Positions 1 through 11,498 of a stretch of DNA of 64,000 nucleotides are shown one piece after another. The notes under the pieces are model-generated. The model was not told where the DNA came from, did no database searches, and saw only the letters and a program-made list of their open reading frames with translations. The DNA comes from Aquanectria penicillioides (lineage: Eukaryota > Ascomycota > Sordariomycetes > Hypocreales > Nectriaceae). The translations under genes and the position numbers were made by a program. The first letter of the stretch is position 1. Every line of letters begins with the position of its first letter. The stretch lies in assembly GCA_003415625.1 (NCBI GenBank), contig PYIU01000004.1, positions 4,340,001 to 4,404,000 on the forward strand, given 5' to 3'.

Positions 1-1
1 G

Positions 2-817
2 GAGTCTGATGGCCTGCTCTATGCAATATGCTGCCTCTCTGCTATGCACTCGTCGACGCGAGACAAGGCCAACAAGGAGAAACACATGAGCATCTGCCAC
101 ACCTATCTCAATATGGCAGTGCGGGAGCACGCCAAGGAGCTCACCAATTTGACCAAGGACACAATCGACCCTATCGTCCTCACATCAAGTATACTGCGCA
201 TCTACCATTTTCTCATGCTCCAGGAGCGTCCTTTGGAGCCCTACCACCCGCCCACAGAGTGGCTCAGAGCCACGGGCAGTAGTTCCGGCTTGTTTAGGCA
301 AGCCTGGCCAATTATCCAAGAGAACCCCGATACTATTGCCCACATGATGGTCAGAGCCATGCCGACAATCGAAGACGATGACGCCAGGGAGGGACCGCGG
401 AACCGACAGGGCCTGTTGCATTTACTCCAACGACAAGAGCCCCACGAACTAGCCGAGCCGTGGAGTCCAGAGGTCCAGCAAGCCTATGAGTCCACACTGG
501 GCTACATCGGCGGCGTCTGGATTTCCATGAACGCAAAGGAGCCCCCATCCGGAATCGGCAAGAGACTCATTCTCTTCCCATTGTTCTTGGACAAGCGGTT
601 CATCGGCCTTGTCGAGGAGGAACGTCCGCGGGCGCTGGCCATTTTGGCGCATTACTTTGCGCTGCTTGCCATGCTGCGGAGTTTCTGGTGGGTTGGCGAT
701 GTTGGGCCGCGCGAGGTCAAAGCGATTGCCAAAATGATTCCCGAAGAATGGAAGGATCTAGTCAGCTGGCCACTCCAGATTTTGGATGAACAGATTGTCT
801 TTACGGAGGAAAATTAG
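2..817 (+). CDS. Zn2Cys6-type fungal transcription factor, C-terminal part (cut by window edge)
   Basis: The reading frame is open to the left edge, so the N-terminal DNA-binding domain lies outside the window and the ATG at 44 is internal. The visible ~270 residues match the C-terminal half of Upc2/DUF3468-type fungal regulators: a 'LLYAICCLSAMH' helix at the start, where this family has its LLHALLALSALHLA-like segment, and near the end the block 'ALAILAHYFALLAMLRSFWW' followed by an Ile-Pro-Glu-Glu-Trp and a W-P pair. No intron is seen. Such proteins are nuclear regulators of sterol uptake, metabolism or secondary metabolism; the target cannot be told from this half. The family assignment is from pattern recognition and the specific role is unknown. 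Confidence 0.65.
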   Translation, partial: ESDGLLYAICCLSAMHSSTRDKANKEKHMSICHTYLNMAVREHAKELTNLTKDTIDPIVLTSSILRIYHFLMLQERPLEPYHPPTEWLRATGSSSGLFRQAWPIIQENPDTIAHMMVRAMPTIEDDDAREGPRNRQGLLHLLQRQEPHELAEPWSPEVQQAYESTLGYIGGVWISMNAKEPPSGIGKRLILFPLFLDKRFIGLVEEERPRALAILAHYFALLAMLRSFWWVGDVGPREVKAIAKMIPEEWKDLVSWPLQILDEQIVFTEEN

Positions 818-1075
818 AGAAACGGGGGATCTCTGACTGTTCAGATCAACAGAGTCATCGTTGAGAGCACATGAGGTCGGCTCTCTTCATGTATAGATAG
901 GCGCCCTGCTCAATGCGAAGGATCAAGCGGTGGCACACGACTCACCTCTAAGATAGTAGTAAACTGGTTTAATCACTTCTTTTTGTGACTTGTTGATATT
1001 CTCATAAGCTATCATGTAACCTACGAATAAAGCAATCCAAGATAGCCTTGATTCTTTGCGGTGTCCCTATTCTTC

Positions 1076-1579
1076 CTAGTACCAAAACACCCCACTGTCA
1101 TTACCATCCAGCGTACCCGCCACCTGCATCTCGCCCAAAATATCCTTCACTCTCTTGACCATCGCCTTGCCATACTCCGGCCCCAGCGGCGGCGCAGGCT
1201 TCGTTGTGTCCTGTCTAACCCACGGCACTTTGGCAACCTTGGATGCAGCCTCGCGCATGATCTCGATGGCCTCGTCGCCATACGCACCACCGAGTACAAT
1301 GGCCTTTGCGCCATTGGCTACATTTCTAGACCCGATGCTGCTACTCGTCTCCTCGGGCAGTTTTCCAGTTAGAACGTGTGACAACTCTGCAACTCCAGCT
1401 TCGGGAGTTAGAATGAAGTGCACAACTAGAATGAGTCATTTAGCCTTCATATCGTGTTGACTCAAGCTTCAACCCCAGGTCGAATTCTTACCCTCATATT
1501 CAGGCTTGAGTCCCTCAATCACACCCTTTCCGATTTGCTCTGTTTTCCCACAGAGAATAATTGGGGTAGGTGCAGCCAT
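1076..1579 (-). CDS. Conserved small ascomycete protein of unknown function
   Basis: Two exons (1492-1579 and 1076-1425) joined across a 66-bp intron (1426-1491; donor gtaaga, acceptor ctag) give 145 residues beginning MAAPTPIILCGKTEQIGKGV. The frame stays open over the junction only with this intron, which supports the ATG at 1579. The protein has a short beta-strand/Gly start, a 'GAKAIVLGGAYGDEAIEIM' middle and a 'PPLGPEYGKAMVKRVKDIL' end, a pattern I recognise from many ascomycete hypothetical proteins of the same length. It resembles half of a Rossmann-like fold, but no catalytic residues can be assigned. No signal peptide or membrane segment. It converges with nothing nearby, so function stays open. 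Confidence 0.7.
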
Positions 1580-2337
1580 TTTGAAGGTTTGTTTGATCTT
1601 TTAAGTTTACAGTCTTTGACATTTATCAAGCCAAAAGAACACATGAGATCAACGAGAAGCGCGTCGCAGTCTTTTGTAGGAGAGATGGGAGTAAGCGCTA
1701 GCCTGGGTCAACTGACAGCTTACGCAAGCGACTCTGCGTTTGCATCCTGGGTCGAACAGAGAATCATTCTTGTTCTCAATAAAACCATTTTAACTTTGAT
1801 TTGGATGATATCGATATACCTTGATAATAGAAGAAACAAGGCAACAAACTCCAACACCACGGGTGCATAATAAGGCGATACGAGAAACGTGCCCAACCCC
1901 AGTCGCACCTTGCTATGCAGGCGTTTAGCGTTCTCTTTTAGCTCGTAAAGTAAGGCACACTAGATCGGCTGTGCAGTGGCTGAAATGCCACGATCGAATC
2001 ACGCTCCCGTTGAGGGTTGGTGCCGGCTTTCACCATTTCGGACATTTCCAGTTTCGAAGCTGAATCGAAGCCCAGTGTAACGTACTGTGGTCGAATGAGA
2101 TTAGCTGTATCGCGACCGTGGATGTGTCTTGGTGCGTGGAAGCAACCCAGGGCGGTTAAAACCGAATCCTTCAAGGAGTAATTTCCGGGACACCCCCGTT
2201 ACCGTCACCGAAGCCCTGTTTTCAGCCTGTTTTGTCTTTGGCAAACTCATAAAACCACGCCGTTGCCTTGTGTTTGGCAAGGGAAATTGAAATGCGTAAA
2301 AAAATCACGTCTTCACTGCGACTCGTGCTATTTTCAG
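1580..2337. other. Intergenic stretch
   Basis: Contains the presumed promoters of the small minus-strand gene and of the Ecm33-like gene. I see no further gene; short open frames here lack supported starts, introns or family similarity. Confidence 0.5.
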
Positions 2338-3802
2338 ATGCGAACTGGTCACGCGATCAAGGCCTTTGGCTTTCTGGCGCTCCTCGTAGGTGTGTATTCA
2401 ACCACGCAAACATTTAGTGGCTAGTGCTCACATTTTCTTAGGAGCCGCACAAGCTGTTACATGCACCAATGTCACAGTCTCCAATGCATCCGACGCAATT
2501 GAGGTTGGCAAGGCTTGTCCCACAATCGCCGGCGATCTCAGGCTGGCAACCAATCTGACAGAGACCATCAATCTCGATGGAGTTGAAGTTGTCTTGGGTG
2601 ACATTACTCACACCGGATGCGACACGTTTGAAGACAAATGCGACTTACCAACGCCCTTTAACATCTCCTGCACTACACTCAACTCGGTTGGTGGCTACAT
2701 CGACTTCTGGTACTTTAATGGACTTCAGCGGCTCGAGTTCCCTAACCTTGAAGTGGTCACGGGCGGCGTTTCTTTCAAGCGCCTTCACGACCTCAAGTTC
2801 CTGGATATTACAAAGCTCTCTCGCCTTGGTGGTATGGTCCTCGAGGCGCAAAACCTGACGACTTTATGGCATGAAAAGCTAGAGGGCTTCACGAGAAACA
2901 GTTCCTTGGGAAACTTGGCAGGGATTGATTTCTGGGGTGTCGCGGTTGACTCGATCGACAGCTTCTTTACTTACCCACTCGATCATGACAACACATATGT
3001 GAGCTTACAGTCCTCCTATCTGCCAAATGTTCGAAACATCACAATTGGCTGGAAAAAGATTACGTCACTCTATATACAAGCCGACAACTTGGGCGTCACG
3101 TTGGGAGGTTCAAACACGACATCGATGCAGCTTGAACAAGTTCGATTCAATGGCAACATTACTAGCTTCCAACGTGGAAAAGCTATGCAGAACTTGACAG
3201 TCGGGCTGATGAGTCTCAAAGACTCTCAAGCTACTAGCTTCAACGTTTCAGTTGACCAGCTTTCAAACCTCAGCTTGTCAGGGAACGGTCAACTCAAATC
3301 GATCCAACTACCATCTAAAGCGATCAATTGGAAAAACTTTTCGCTAGCGATAGAGCACTGCCCAGTGCTGAACTTGACGTCGCAATATCGCACGGAGGAT
3401 GGGGTGCAATACTGGTATTGGCCACGATACGACATGAGCCGTGTCTACATTTACTCCACACCTGTCACCAACGGGTTTTTGTGAGTTTACACTTATTAAT
3501 GGTAATAATGATGGCAAGTTTCTGCTGCTAACCGATGATGTTTTAGCCAAACCTTTCTCGAAGACCGAAGCGGCCAAAACAAAACGGCCTGGCCAAAGGT
3601 TGAAAAGGAGTTTACTGTTGTACCCACCAAAGGGAGCAATTTCAATTGCACTCCCTTCGATCAACTCAACTCCTCGGGGGTGCTGTCAGATGATTACGAA
3701 TGTCTAGTCTACGAAACCGATTCTGCCGCTAATATTGCGGTGGTGAACGCGTTGTGGATGCTGGGTCTCGGGCTTCTAGCAACTTTGATACCCTTGATGT
3801 AA
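2338..3802 (+). CDS. Ecm33-like GPI-anchored cell wall protein
   Basis: Three exons (2338-2389, 2442-3480, 3547-3802) with 52- and 66-bp introns encode 448 residues. Residues 1 to ~22 form a signal peptide (hydrophobic FGFLALLVGAAQA, likely cleaved after AQA). The body has the Receptor-L-domain/leucine-rich pattern of Ecm33/Sps2 proteins, including 'GDLRLATNLTETINLDGVEV' and 'YFNGLQRLEFPNLEVVTGGV', with many N-glycosylation sites and paired cysteines. The last ~22 residues are hydrophobic (WMLGLGLLATLIPLM) and end the protein, as in a GPI-attachment signal. Family members are plasma-membrane/cell-wall proteins needed for normal wall assembly. Exon 3 reads in phase only with the second intron, and the hydrophobic tail supports that model. 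The family is fairly sure; the exact orthologue is not. Confidence 0.8.
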
Positions 3803-5404
3803 TTTTTTTTAATGACTTTGAACCTATATAGATAATGATAGATGAGCTAATGAATTCATTTGCAACCCCCCGATGGCATGAATCTCTGAACCCTTCACCC
3901 TCGCTTGGTGAGGGCGGCGTATGTTGTCGAATTTGACAACCTTGGGAGGCTTGGAACGGCCCCTGAAATCGGCCCTTGATGAGGCATCATAACGTGTGTT
4001 GCAGCCGGATTGAGATCCCAGAGTTCTGGGGAGGCACCATTCCACCGGGTCAGAGCGATTAGGAGGCAACTTTCTGGATTTGCCTTCCCTGGCAACATGG
4101 CTGTGGAGCATAGGCTATCGAGAAGCTGTTGGTATTGAGCATGTCTTAAGGGATCTGGATGTGATCTGAGAATGGAGAGTTGGAGTGCATCCATTCTTTT
4201 CCCAACATGAGGCTCGACTGTTGAGTGACCGTCATAGCATCCATATATGCCTCAAGACTCATTTGATATTCAAATAACCAAATATTCGGGATCTGTTGGT
4301 TTCTTTCGAGCAAAAAAGAACAAGTTCTTTGATCAATGGTGATGCAGTATTGGAACTCTATGCTTCAATCAGTTGGTAAATGGTCCACTCGCCCCAGCCT
4401 TGAGTGATACCACTATCGTCGATGCAGAGTTCATATGTTATCCCGTCTTCCAGGCCCTCTATATTTACCCAATTCCAAACCATCGGAATACTCTCGAGAT
4501 TATCACAAAACTCATCTAATTTTATCATGTTTCCATCACCATCAAATCCAGGCTCTATTAAAAAGGCTGAATCGTCTCTGGTCTGGTGGCGGTGCATAGA
4601 TACCGTAGTAGCGGGCTTCTGCCCTGGGTAGAGTGTGATCTCGATTTGCTGCTATTGACCCATCTCTGGGTAAAAAGCAAAGGAATAGTGAGCTGACGCT
4701 AATTCGTGACATCGATAAAATCTAGTCCTCCTTTTGCCATAATACTCCTATTGAAAAGACTGCACCGAGTCTATCGAAAAGTAATCGGCTTAGAATGATT
4801 GAGGGCCGAAGCGATCGTAATTCGTAAAGACTCAGTAGATTATGAATCTAACACTCGAGAGGGAACGAAGATTCGAATGTCGATTGACGGCATTATGATG
4901 AAGCGGTTGAGGTTTTGGGTAGTGGTAGAACAGAGAGTGGAAGCTGTAACTTGGAAACACCACTTGGCAAGATTGGTGCAATTACTTCTTTAATGTTACA
5001 TGGCGAATACAGCCGCCTTATGCCAACTAATCTGTTACGTCGACCAACCATATTTCAATAGGCATCCGTCCCGTGGTTGGTGTTAGTCCATTCAACACTG
5101 CAGATGTGGAGGCGTACGATCCAACTGCCTAGGATTGAGCAACCGGATAAATAACGAACTTCATACGCAATGTCGATGTACTTACTGCCTTCTAAGCTAA
5201 TCTCTTGTGATATTCGCAAGTAAACTATTGGTTTCGCTCTGCGTTGCATCTTGTAGCATATACTCCTCCTGTGACGTAGATGTGAAATTTGAGCAGCACA
5301 CAGGTGTGTCTCAGCCAACAGATCTAAACATAGCGTATAATTGTATGCAACTACCCATATTAACTGCTTTATCTCAGGGAGGTTCCGAGCAACTGCTACC
5401 TACT
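3803..5404. other. Intergenic region with one possible coding remnant
   Basis: About 1.6 kb between the converging Ecm33-like and NCS1 permease genes. Apart from the short minus-strand frame near 4358-4651 (separate entry) I see no gene. Short frames on both strands have no recognisable similarity or start context. Confidence 0.45.
4358..4651 (-). pseudogene. Small acidic open frame, possible gene remnant
   Basis: A minus-strand frame of about 95 codons runs from just after a stop near 4651 to a stop at 4358 and includes an ATG at 4597. The product is acidic, rich in Trp, Gly and Asp ('GITQGWGEWTIYQLIEA' at the end) and looks protein-like rather than random. The frame continues upstream of the ATG (QQIEITLYPGQKPATTVS) to an in-frame TAG, so either an intron boundary lies there or a longer gene was broken. 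I do not recognise the family. It could also be a small intact gene starting at 4597. Confidence 0.3.
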
Positions 5405-7665
5405 CTAAACTTGATCCTTGGTTTTCGAACCAGCCCTGCTCAAAGCACTGTGCAACATGTCCGCATCACTCTTCTCCGCATTTCCAAGTGCGTTCCCCTC
5501 GCTTGACGCATTTGCAAGACTGATTCCCAGAACAAAATCACCGCCCTCGAACGGCGAGTCCTCGCCCAGCCCTTGCACAGGGAAGAGAAGACTGAGTACG
5601 CAAAATAAAGTAAAGCTCCATAACATACCAACAATGAACGTGAGATTGTATAAACGCGTCCAGTTTTGATACTGCTTGCCCTCGTATGCATTCACAGTGG
5701 CAACGAGCCCGGCTACTCTATTATTAGCACATTTCGGCACGCGCGGTGTGGCGGGGAAAAACTGACGTAGGAAAGGCCACAAAGACATGATGAAGACGAC
5801 GAAAGCACGCCAGTTGACTCCCTTTCTGTACCAGTAGATGGAAGAACTGTCTCCGATATACAAGTCATTAAGCTTGAGCTTTTGCCTTCGAATAACCAAG
5901 TAATCGGCAAGCATGATGCCGCTACATCCAGTCAGCATCACTGTTAACCAATGGGTTCTCTCGTTCTTACGTTGCAGGTGCCATGAAGACACCAAAGCCG
6001 CTTAGGACGGTCAAGAACTTAGTGCCCGTTGTCAAAAGCTGCCATGGTCTAATCCAATAGTTAGTACTGAATTCACGTTTGTCACGAGCTAATTGCTTAC
6101 TGAACCGCAATACCAATGACCGCCATGATGTAACTGCCTCGTCGAATGTTCAAATACTTTGGCCATAAGCCTGCCATATCCATTCCACAAGAAACAGAGT
6201 TCAAAACAACGGAGATCTAAATTTCACAATATTAGTTTGATACTTCCAGGTTTCAAAGTACATACCGAGAATTGCGAGGCCACCAAACCAAGACTGGCAA
6301 AGAACACGGCAGCTCTGACACCTGAGCTCGAATGATAGTGGTCCTGAATTGCTGCCAGCAGGCTAATTGGGCTCCATATGATTTCTCCGCCAAGAATGTC
6401 ACGCGAAGCACTTGTAACTATGATACCGAGGATGGCAGTCACAGCGATCGTCATAGGGGATGCGATAAGCTGCGAAAGGATAGGCGACCGTTTGGTTTTG
6501 GCGTATCGAGTCCAGTCAGACTGTCCAAGAGTTCCGGCACCCCAGGACCCGAGAATTGATGTAATTCCGAAGAAAAAGGCCCATCCCACGTTGGGTGCCG
6601 AGGCGGGCTGATTAAACATGGCACCGACGCCGTTGGCCTCGGAAACGCTCCTTGGAAAATGTCAGCTAATGCACAACAATGATCAATATCGATCATATTA
6701 GAATATTGACTAACCAGGCAAGCAGACCAATGCATGTTCCGCAAAACAGGAAGAAGCAGACAACGAAGGGGATCTGAAGCTTCTCTGGGCGGATGAGAAC
6801 GCCTGGGATAAACAAACCCATCCAAATTACGAGGCCGATAAAGTCTTTGGTCTCCAAGTGAGAGCTTTCGACAAAGTAGTTTTTCATATGAGCGAAGCCT
6901 AAATGAATGCAATTAAGTTAGCTACAGGTCCCGAATCGTGCATGGATACTTTGATATGCTTACCGGGAATGATGGCACCAATACACAGTCGAGTCGCTTG
7001 GCCACCCCAGAACGCCTGCATGCCGAACCACATGCATGAGACAAAGACTCGAAGGATGACGGGGACTAGAGAAAAGAGGTTAGCGGCTTAGACATAAAAT
7101 CTCCCGCTGATACCGAAACCTACAATAGGATCCTCTCATGCCCCACGTGCAACGGCTTGAAACGGTGAAGCCGATGTGATGATGTGCTCCCATCCAACCG
7201 CATGCAACAGCAAGAAAGCCAGTCATGGCAGCCCCCAGGATCTAGAAGTAAAGAAGAATTAGGAACTGAATTAATTCTTGTCCGAAATACACCTTTTAAA
7301 CGTACCACCACGCCAATGGCCTGCTGTGGGCTGAGGCCAAACTCCAAGAGGGTACTCCCCGTCGACCATGCCGAAATACATGATCCCGACACAGTCCAGT
7401 ATCCTAATTGGCGTCAGAAAGATCGACCTAATTCGGAATTCCAAATTCAAATTACCAACATAAGACCATTGGCCATAGGTCCTTCGGTCTGGAGGAATGG
7501 GAATCAAGTCCCGATTGCACCACTGAGTGTTGTCGTAGTTGGCGTCCTCGTCCTTTGGGCTTCAGCAAAGATATTTTTAGTCACCTCCACCTCCGGATTC
7601 GGCAGCTGTCAATAAAGTGCTTACCACTCAAGCTTCCGCTTGATGCTGTCCCAGTCGACCTTCAT
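5405..7665 (-). CDS. NCS1 family nucleobase:cation symporter (uracil/allantoin permease-like)
   Basis: A multi-exon minus-strand gene beginning MKVDWDSIKRKLE at 7665 (exon 1 7625-7665, exon 2 7456-7559, then at least six more exons) and ending at 5405. Exons give the usual NCS1 order: N-terminal 'NRDLIPIPPDRRTYGQWSYV', helix 'GYWTVSGSCISAWSTGSTLL', then 'ILGAAMTGFLAVACGW', 'FGMQAFWGGQATRLCIGAII', the central 'GWAFFFGITSILGSWGAGTL', and the conserved 'LADYLVIRRQKLKLNDLYIG' near the last third. About 12 hydrophobic segments are present. In fungi these plasma-membrane carriers import uracil, allantoin, cytosine/purines or thiamine-type compounds; the sequence alone does not fix the substrate. 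It is divergent from the aldo/keto reductase gene. Exact exon edges in the middle are approximate. Confidence 0.85.
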
Positions 7666-8350
7666 GGCGACGAATAGAGTCCAAGCCCGTTATTGTTTCG
7701 ATGTGTTGGCCCCGCCGTGGGTCAAAAGCGCATGAAGCGGATTGCGTAGTGCGTCTGTGCTTGCTTCTTCGAAGATCGCAGAGCGACACATCTGTCATTA
7801 TTATTTGTCTTTCTTCTCCACGAAGTTATCAGCTGGGTTGTCTGGTTCATAATGTAACCACTGCGAGCAATGCTGTGGTAGCGAAATGCCCCACATCGAC
7901 GTCAAATGATAGCCCGATCAATCTCGGCCGATCAGTTACGATACTCATAGGGAGAAATCCGTAGGGCGTAATCCGTAGGGCGTAATCTGCTATGCCGCTT
8001 GAAGGAAAATGCCAATAAACTTGACTTTGCCGACACTACTGCAATGCGACGATCGGAACAAAGCGCGGGGCGAGTGCTTCCTAGTCAGCCCAGATTGAGT
8101 GGCAGCAGGCATTCCCTAGTCAGAGGAAAGTTTAAATGGTTGGCGTTGAGGGACATAGAGGAGTATTAGGAGCAATCTAGTGCTGGTGTACTATATTTAA
8201 CTTTCTGCAGTTAATGTGCAACGGTCCCCTTTCCGTCCTTTGAAAATACCTCCCAGCGCAACTGTCCGACAGTCCGATAATACTTGTTATAATTTTCGTT
8301 TTTACATATACTCTAACAATTTCTATTAGGACTAAATAACGCAACTCATC
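7666..8350. promoter_or_regulatory. Divergent promoter region of NCS1 permease and aldo/keto reductase
   Basis: 685 bp between two divergent start codons, so it should hold both promoters. It contains a tandem 14-bp repeat at about 7956-7987 (unit AATCCGTAGGGCGT, two copies followed by AATC) and a CGGCCGATC-type GC-rich stretch near 7923. The regulator is unknown; the repeats are seen directly, the regulatory role is inferred. Confidence 0.45.
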
Positions 8351-9499
8351 ATGTCTTATGAAACCCCAACTTCTCTAACTTACAAGCTGAATAGCGGTGA
8401 TTCCATTCCAGCTATCGGCCTGGGCACCTGGCAATCCTCTGAAAGCCAGACGCGAGATGCTGTAAAGTTTGCGATACAACAGGGATATCGTCACATCGAC
8501 ACTGCTTTTAATTACGGAAATGAAAAGGAAGTCGGCGAGGGCATTCGCGCATCAGGCGTGCCAAGAAAGGACGTCTGGGTGACGACAAAGCTGGACAATC
8601 CTTGGCACCACCGCGCCCGCGAAGGTCTTGAGTTGTCTTTGAAAAACCTTGACATTGAATACATCGATTTATTCCTGGTTCACTTCCCCTGCTCTACAGA
8701 TCCCAATGACAACACAAAACACTTGCCCGATTGGGATTTTGTCAAGACCTGGTAAAGACAAGGATGATTATTCGCAGATACCCCTTGTTGATTGTTTCTA
8801 CAGGCAAGAGATGCAAAAGCTACTTGACACCGGCAAGGTCAAGAATATTGGAGTGTCAAACTTCCAGATTAGGCATCTAGAAAGACTCTTAAATGATGAA
8901 TCGTGCAAGACTGTACCTGCAGTCAACCAACTTGAGGTATGGAACATCCCCAATTAGCCTTTTCCCTCATTTTTCAGCTAACATGTCACTCTAGCTCCAC
9001 CCATACAACCCGTCGTAAGTCATACGATGCGAAATGATACTGATCTGAAATACATACTAATTCTTCAATCTTGGTTAGGCCGAAACTTCTAGAGTATTGC
9101 AAATCGAAAGGAATCCATTGCACTGCGTATTCATGCCTGGGCGGCCACACAAAGTCACCAATCAACAACCATCTTGACCTTGTTGAAAATGCAACGGTCG
9201 TCGAACTTGCCAAGGCAAAGGGCAAAACCCCAGCTCAAATACTGTAAGCACCGAATCGGCTTTTGTGTGTTTGAGCATCCGACTAACATATGTGTTAAAG
9301 ACTGAAATGGGGACTACAACGGGGCACGAGCATGATTCCTAAGAGCATTACCCCTTCACGGATCAGTTCCAACTTCAACTTGAATGGCTGGAGCTTATCC
9401 TCGGATGAGGAAGCCAAGCTCACTGGTATCCAGACACGGGCCAAAGTTGTAGGGGATGGATGGATGCCCATTAAAGTGTTTTTCGGAGATGATGAGTGA
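8351..9499 (+). CDS. Aldo/keto reductase
   Basis: Five exons (8351-8751, 8804-8936, 8995-9014, 9079-9243, 9301-9499) encode 305 residues, the normal length for the AKR fold. The catalytic tetrad is visible: Asp50 and Tyr55 in 'GYRHIDTAFNYGNE', Lys80 in 'VWVTTKLDN', His111 in 'DLFLVHFP'. The NADPH-binding signature is present as 'QRGTSMIPKSITPSRISSN', and 'KVKNIGVSNF' and 'VNQLELHPYN' are further family marks. It should reduce aldehydes or ketones with NADPH in the cytosol; the substrate is not evident. One exon is only 20 nt, but all junctions keep frame and the conserved blocks run across them. It is divergent from the nucleobase permease, which hints at a shared catabolic role. Confidence 0.9.
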
Positions 9500-10420
9500 G
9501 ATTGTTCGAGAAACTTTCTCTCTGCACAATGAATCACGTCAAGTGGATTTTTGATTATGTTTGAAATTGAACTTATTGAATTCAGCTCGCAAGTAAAATA
9601 GCCAGGCGCGTGCAAGATACTCTAAGAGCAATATCTTAAGTTGATTGAAGTTCAAATGATACCCATTTCCCAGCCTCTGAGCCCGATAAAGATGTTGCTC
9701 ATATCGGCACTCAATATAGCAATCCGGTAAATCACTGCACAGCTGTCATAATCTCAGGCTGCCTTGGGCTGCATCTGCAATTCGCTGAGACACCAACCAA
9801 CTCAAGATGGTGTATTCCCGAGAGTGCCCAATGTTCTGATAAGTGGCGGGACCGTAGCCCATAGTCGGCGTAGATCAACGGGCTACTCAATGGCCTATCG
9901 GCTGTTGTCCGACTTGGCCGATCGAAGTGCTATCATGTAGTACAGTGGGGTTAAGCTACCCCTGCCGTCTCAAACCCAAGATACGGGTTCTCCATTCCCT
10001 TTTACTGGAGAAGGATTGAGTTTACCTGCAAATAGAGCCCAAAAAGGCCATGTTCATCATGGATGTTTCGACAGTAGATGGATGATTGCAAAGTTGTTGG
10101 CGGCCGTAGGACAGATAACTGCGCCCGCACGGCGCTACTCGCATCGGGCTTCAGTCTGCGACCAGGCACCACTGAAGACTCCCATTTGCACTTGTATCCT
10201 TGTCCCATGAGTTTCTAGGTATTCTATTCTATATGCGACTCTCTGCAGATATCCCCCTATGATCTCTTGGCTGATGAAAACCTCATTGTGTCATTGGTCA
10301 ACCAAGAAGCATTCACAGCATAGTTGCCCGTGACGAATGGCAAATGTAGCCAATAATTATTCCAGAGATGTGTTACATTTATATAAAATACATCCATGTA
10401 ATCCGTACAGCCTATCATCC
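9500..10420. other. Intergenic stretch
   Basis: No gene recognised between the 3' ends of the aldo/keto reductase and the dioxygenase, which converge here. A GC-richer segment at 9840-9930 contains several CGGC/GCCG and CGATCG-like words but no clear repeat structure. Confidence 0.45.
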
Positions 10421-11498
10421 TCAATACGTTGCATTAAGCCTCATCTCCAAGTACTCCATGCTGTTAACCGGCTCATACTTTTTCGGTCGATCTGGACCCC
10501 AACATCCCGGGACGCAATCAATTGTACGCTCGTTATCTGCACACACGAAATACGGGATAGAGTATCGTTCAAGCGTCATTCGTGGCTTGCCCTCCTCAGT
10601 TGGGTCGACTGAGGGCGGCGTGCGCACGTGGTGAAGTGTTGATCGCAACTCGTCGTTGCTCCAGCGCATGAGGAAATCGCCGATATTCACCACAATCGTT
10701 CCTGGGATGTAAGGTGCCTGGATGAATTTACCCTTTTCATGGATATCTTCAACTTCCAGTCCTCCAACCTCATCCTGGAACAGCATGGTGAGTGTGCCAA
10801 AGTCGGTGTGCGCGCCAATGCTGTCAACTTTTCCCGTCGAGAGGAGCTCATCTTCAACGGGCGGGTAGTGTAGCAGACGAATCTGGTTGTTCTTGTTCTT
10901 GTGGTAGTCGACAAAAAAGTTCTCCTCTACGCCCATGCCAATTGCAATGGCTCGGAGCAGCTTTAGTTCCATGTCGTAGCAGGTTTCGTAAAATTTCATG
11001 AAGAATTCACGAAAACCGGGAATAACATCTTCCGCGGGCCAGATGTTTTGAAGCTTGGCTCCCGGCTTCTCGATGCCCATTTCGTACGACTCCTTAAAGT
11101 CGGGTTTCTTGCGCTCCTTTGCGATGACCTCTTCGTCAAAAACCATCTGCGAGACCTTTTCGCGGCCAATACCCGAGTAGCCACGATGGTACCAGCCCTC
11201 GGGTGGATGGGGAACCTTGTCCTTTTCGCTTTGTGGCATGGCAAAGAACTTTTTACTCTGGATGTACTATTAGCATCGAAGTACTCGACAGAGGAATCGA
11301 TCTTACCCATCCAAAGGCTTCATCTACCACCTCTTGAGGAACAGAGTGATTCTTAATGTATGCAAACCCGACATTCTTGAAAGCTTCATAGATTTCTTCC
11401 CCGGTTTTCGCATACGTCTCGGGCAGAGAATCAGTGGTGAGAAGGGGTGCAAAGTCGATGACAGGGATGGAGAGTTGGGCATCCATCTGGGCAACCAT
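10421..11498 (-). CDS. 2-oxoglutarate/Fe(II)-dependent dioxygenase, thymine-7-hydroxylase-like
   Basis: Two exons (11307-11498 and 10421-11257) with a 49-bp intron give 342 residues of the isopenicillin-N-synthase/DIOX_N type. The N-terminal block is 'IPVIDFAPLL' and 'NVGFAYIKNH'. The iron site is His-x-Asp in 'GAHTDFGTLTMLFQD' plus the distal His in 'RSTLHHVRTP'; the 2-oxoglutarate-binding Arg-x-Ser is in 'ERYSIPYF'. The words 'RGYSGIGREKV', 'KESYEMG', 'RAIAIGMG' and the C-terminus 'MRLNATY' are, from my knowledge of the family, close to fungal thymine-7-hydroxylases, which oxidise the thymine methyl group; related oxygenases act on other small molecules, so substrate is an inference. ATG at 11498 is the first; Met at 11486 is an alternative. 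Neighbours (permease, hydantoinase) fit a nucleobase role. Confidence 0.85.

Noticed and set aside
5207..5670. Plus-strand open frames at the 3' end of the permease gene
   Set aside because: They overlap the conserved last exon of the NCS1 permease on the other strand and have no protein-like features.
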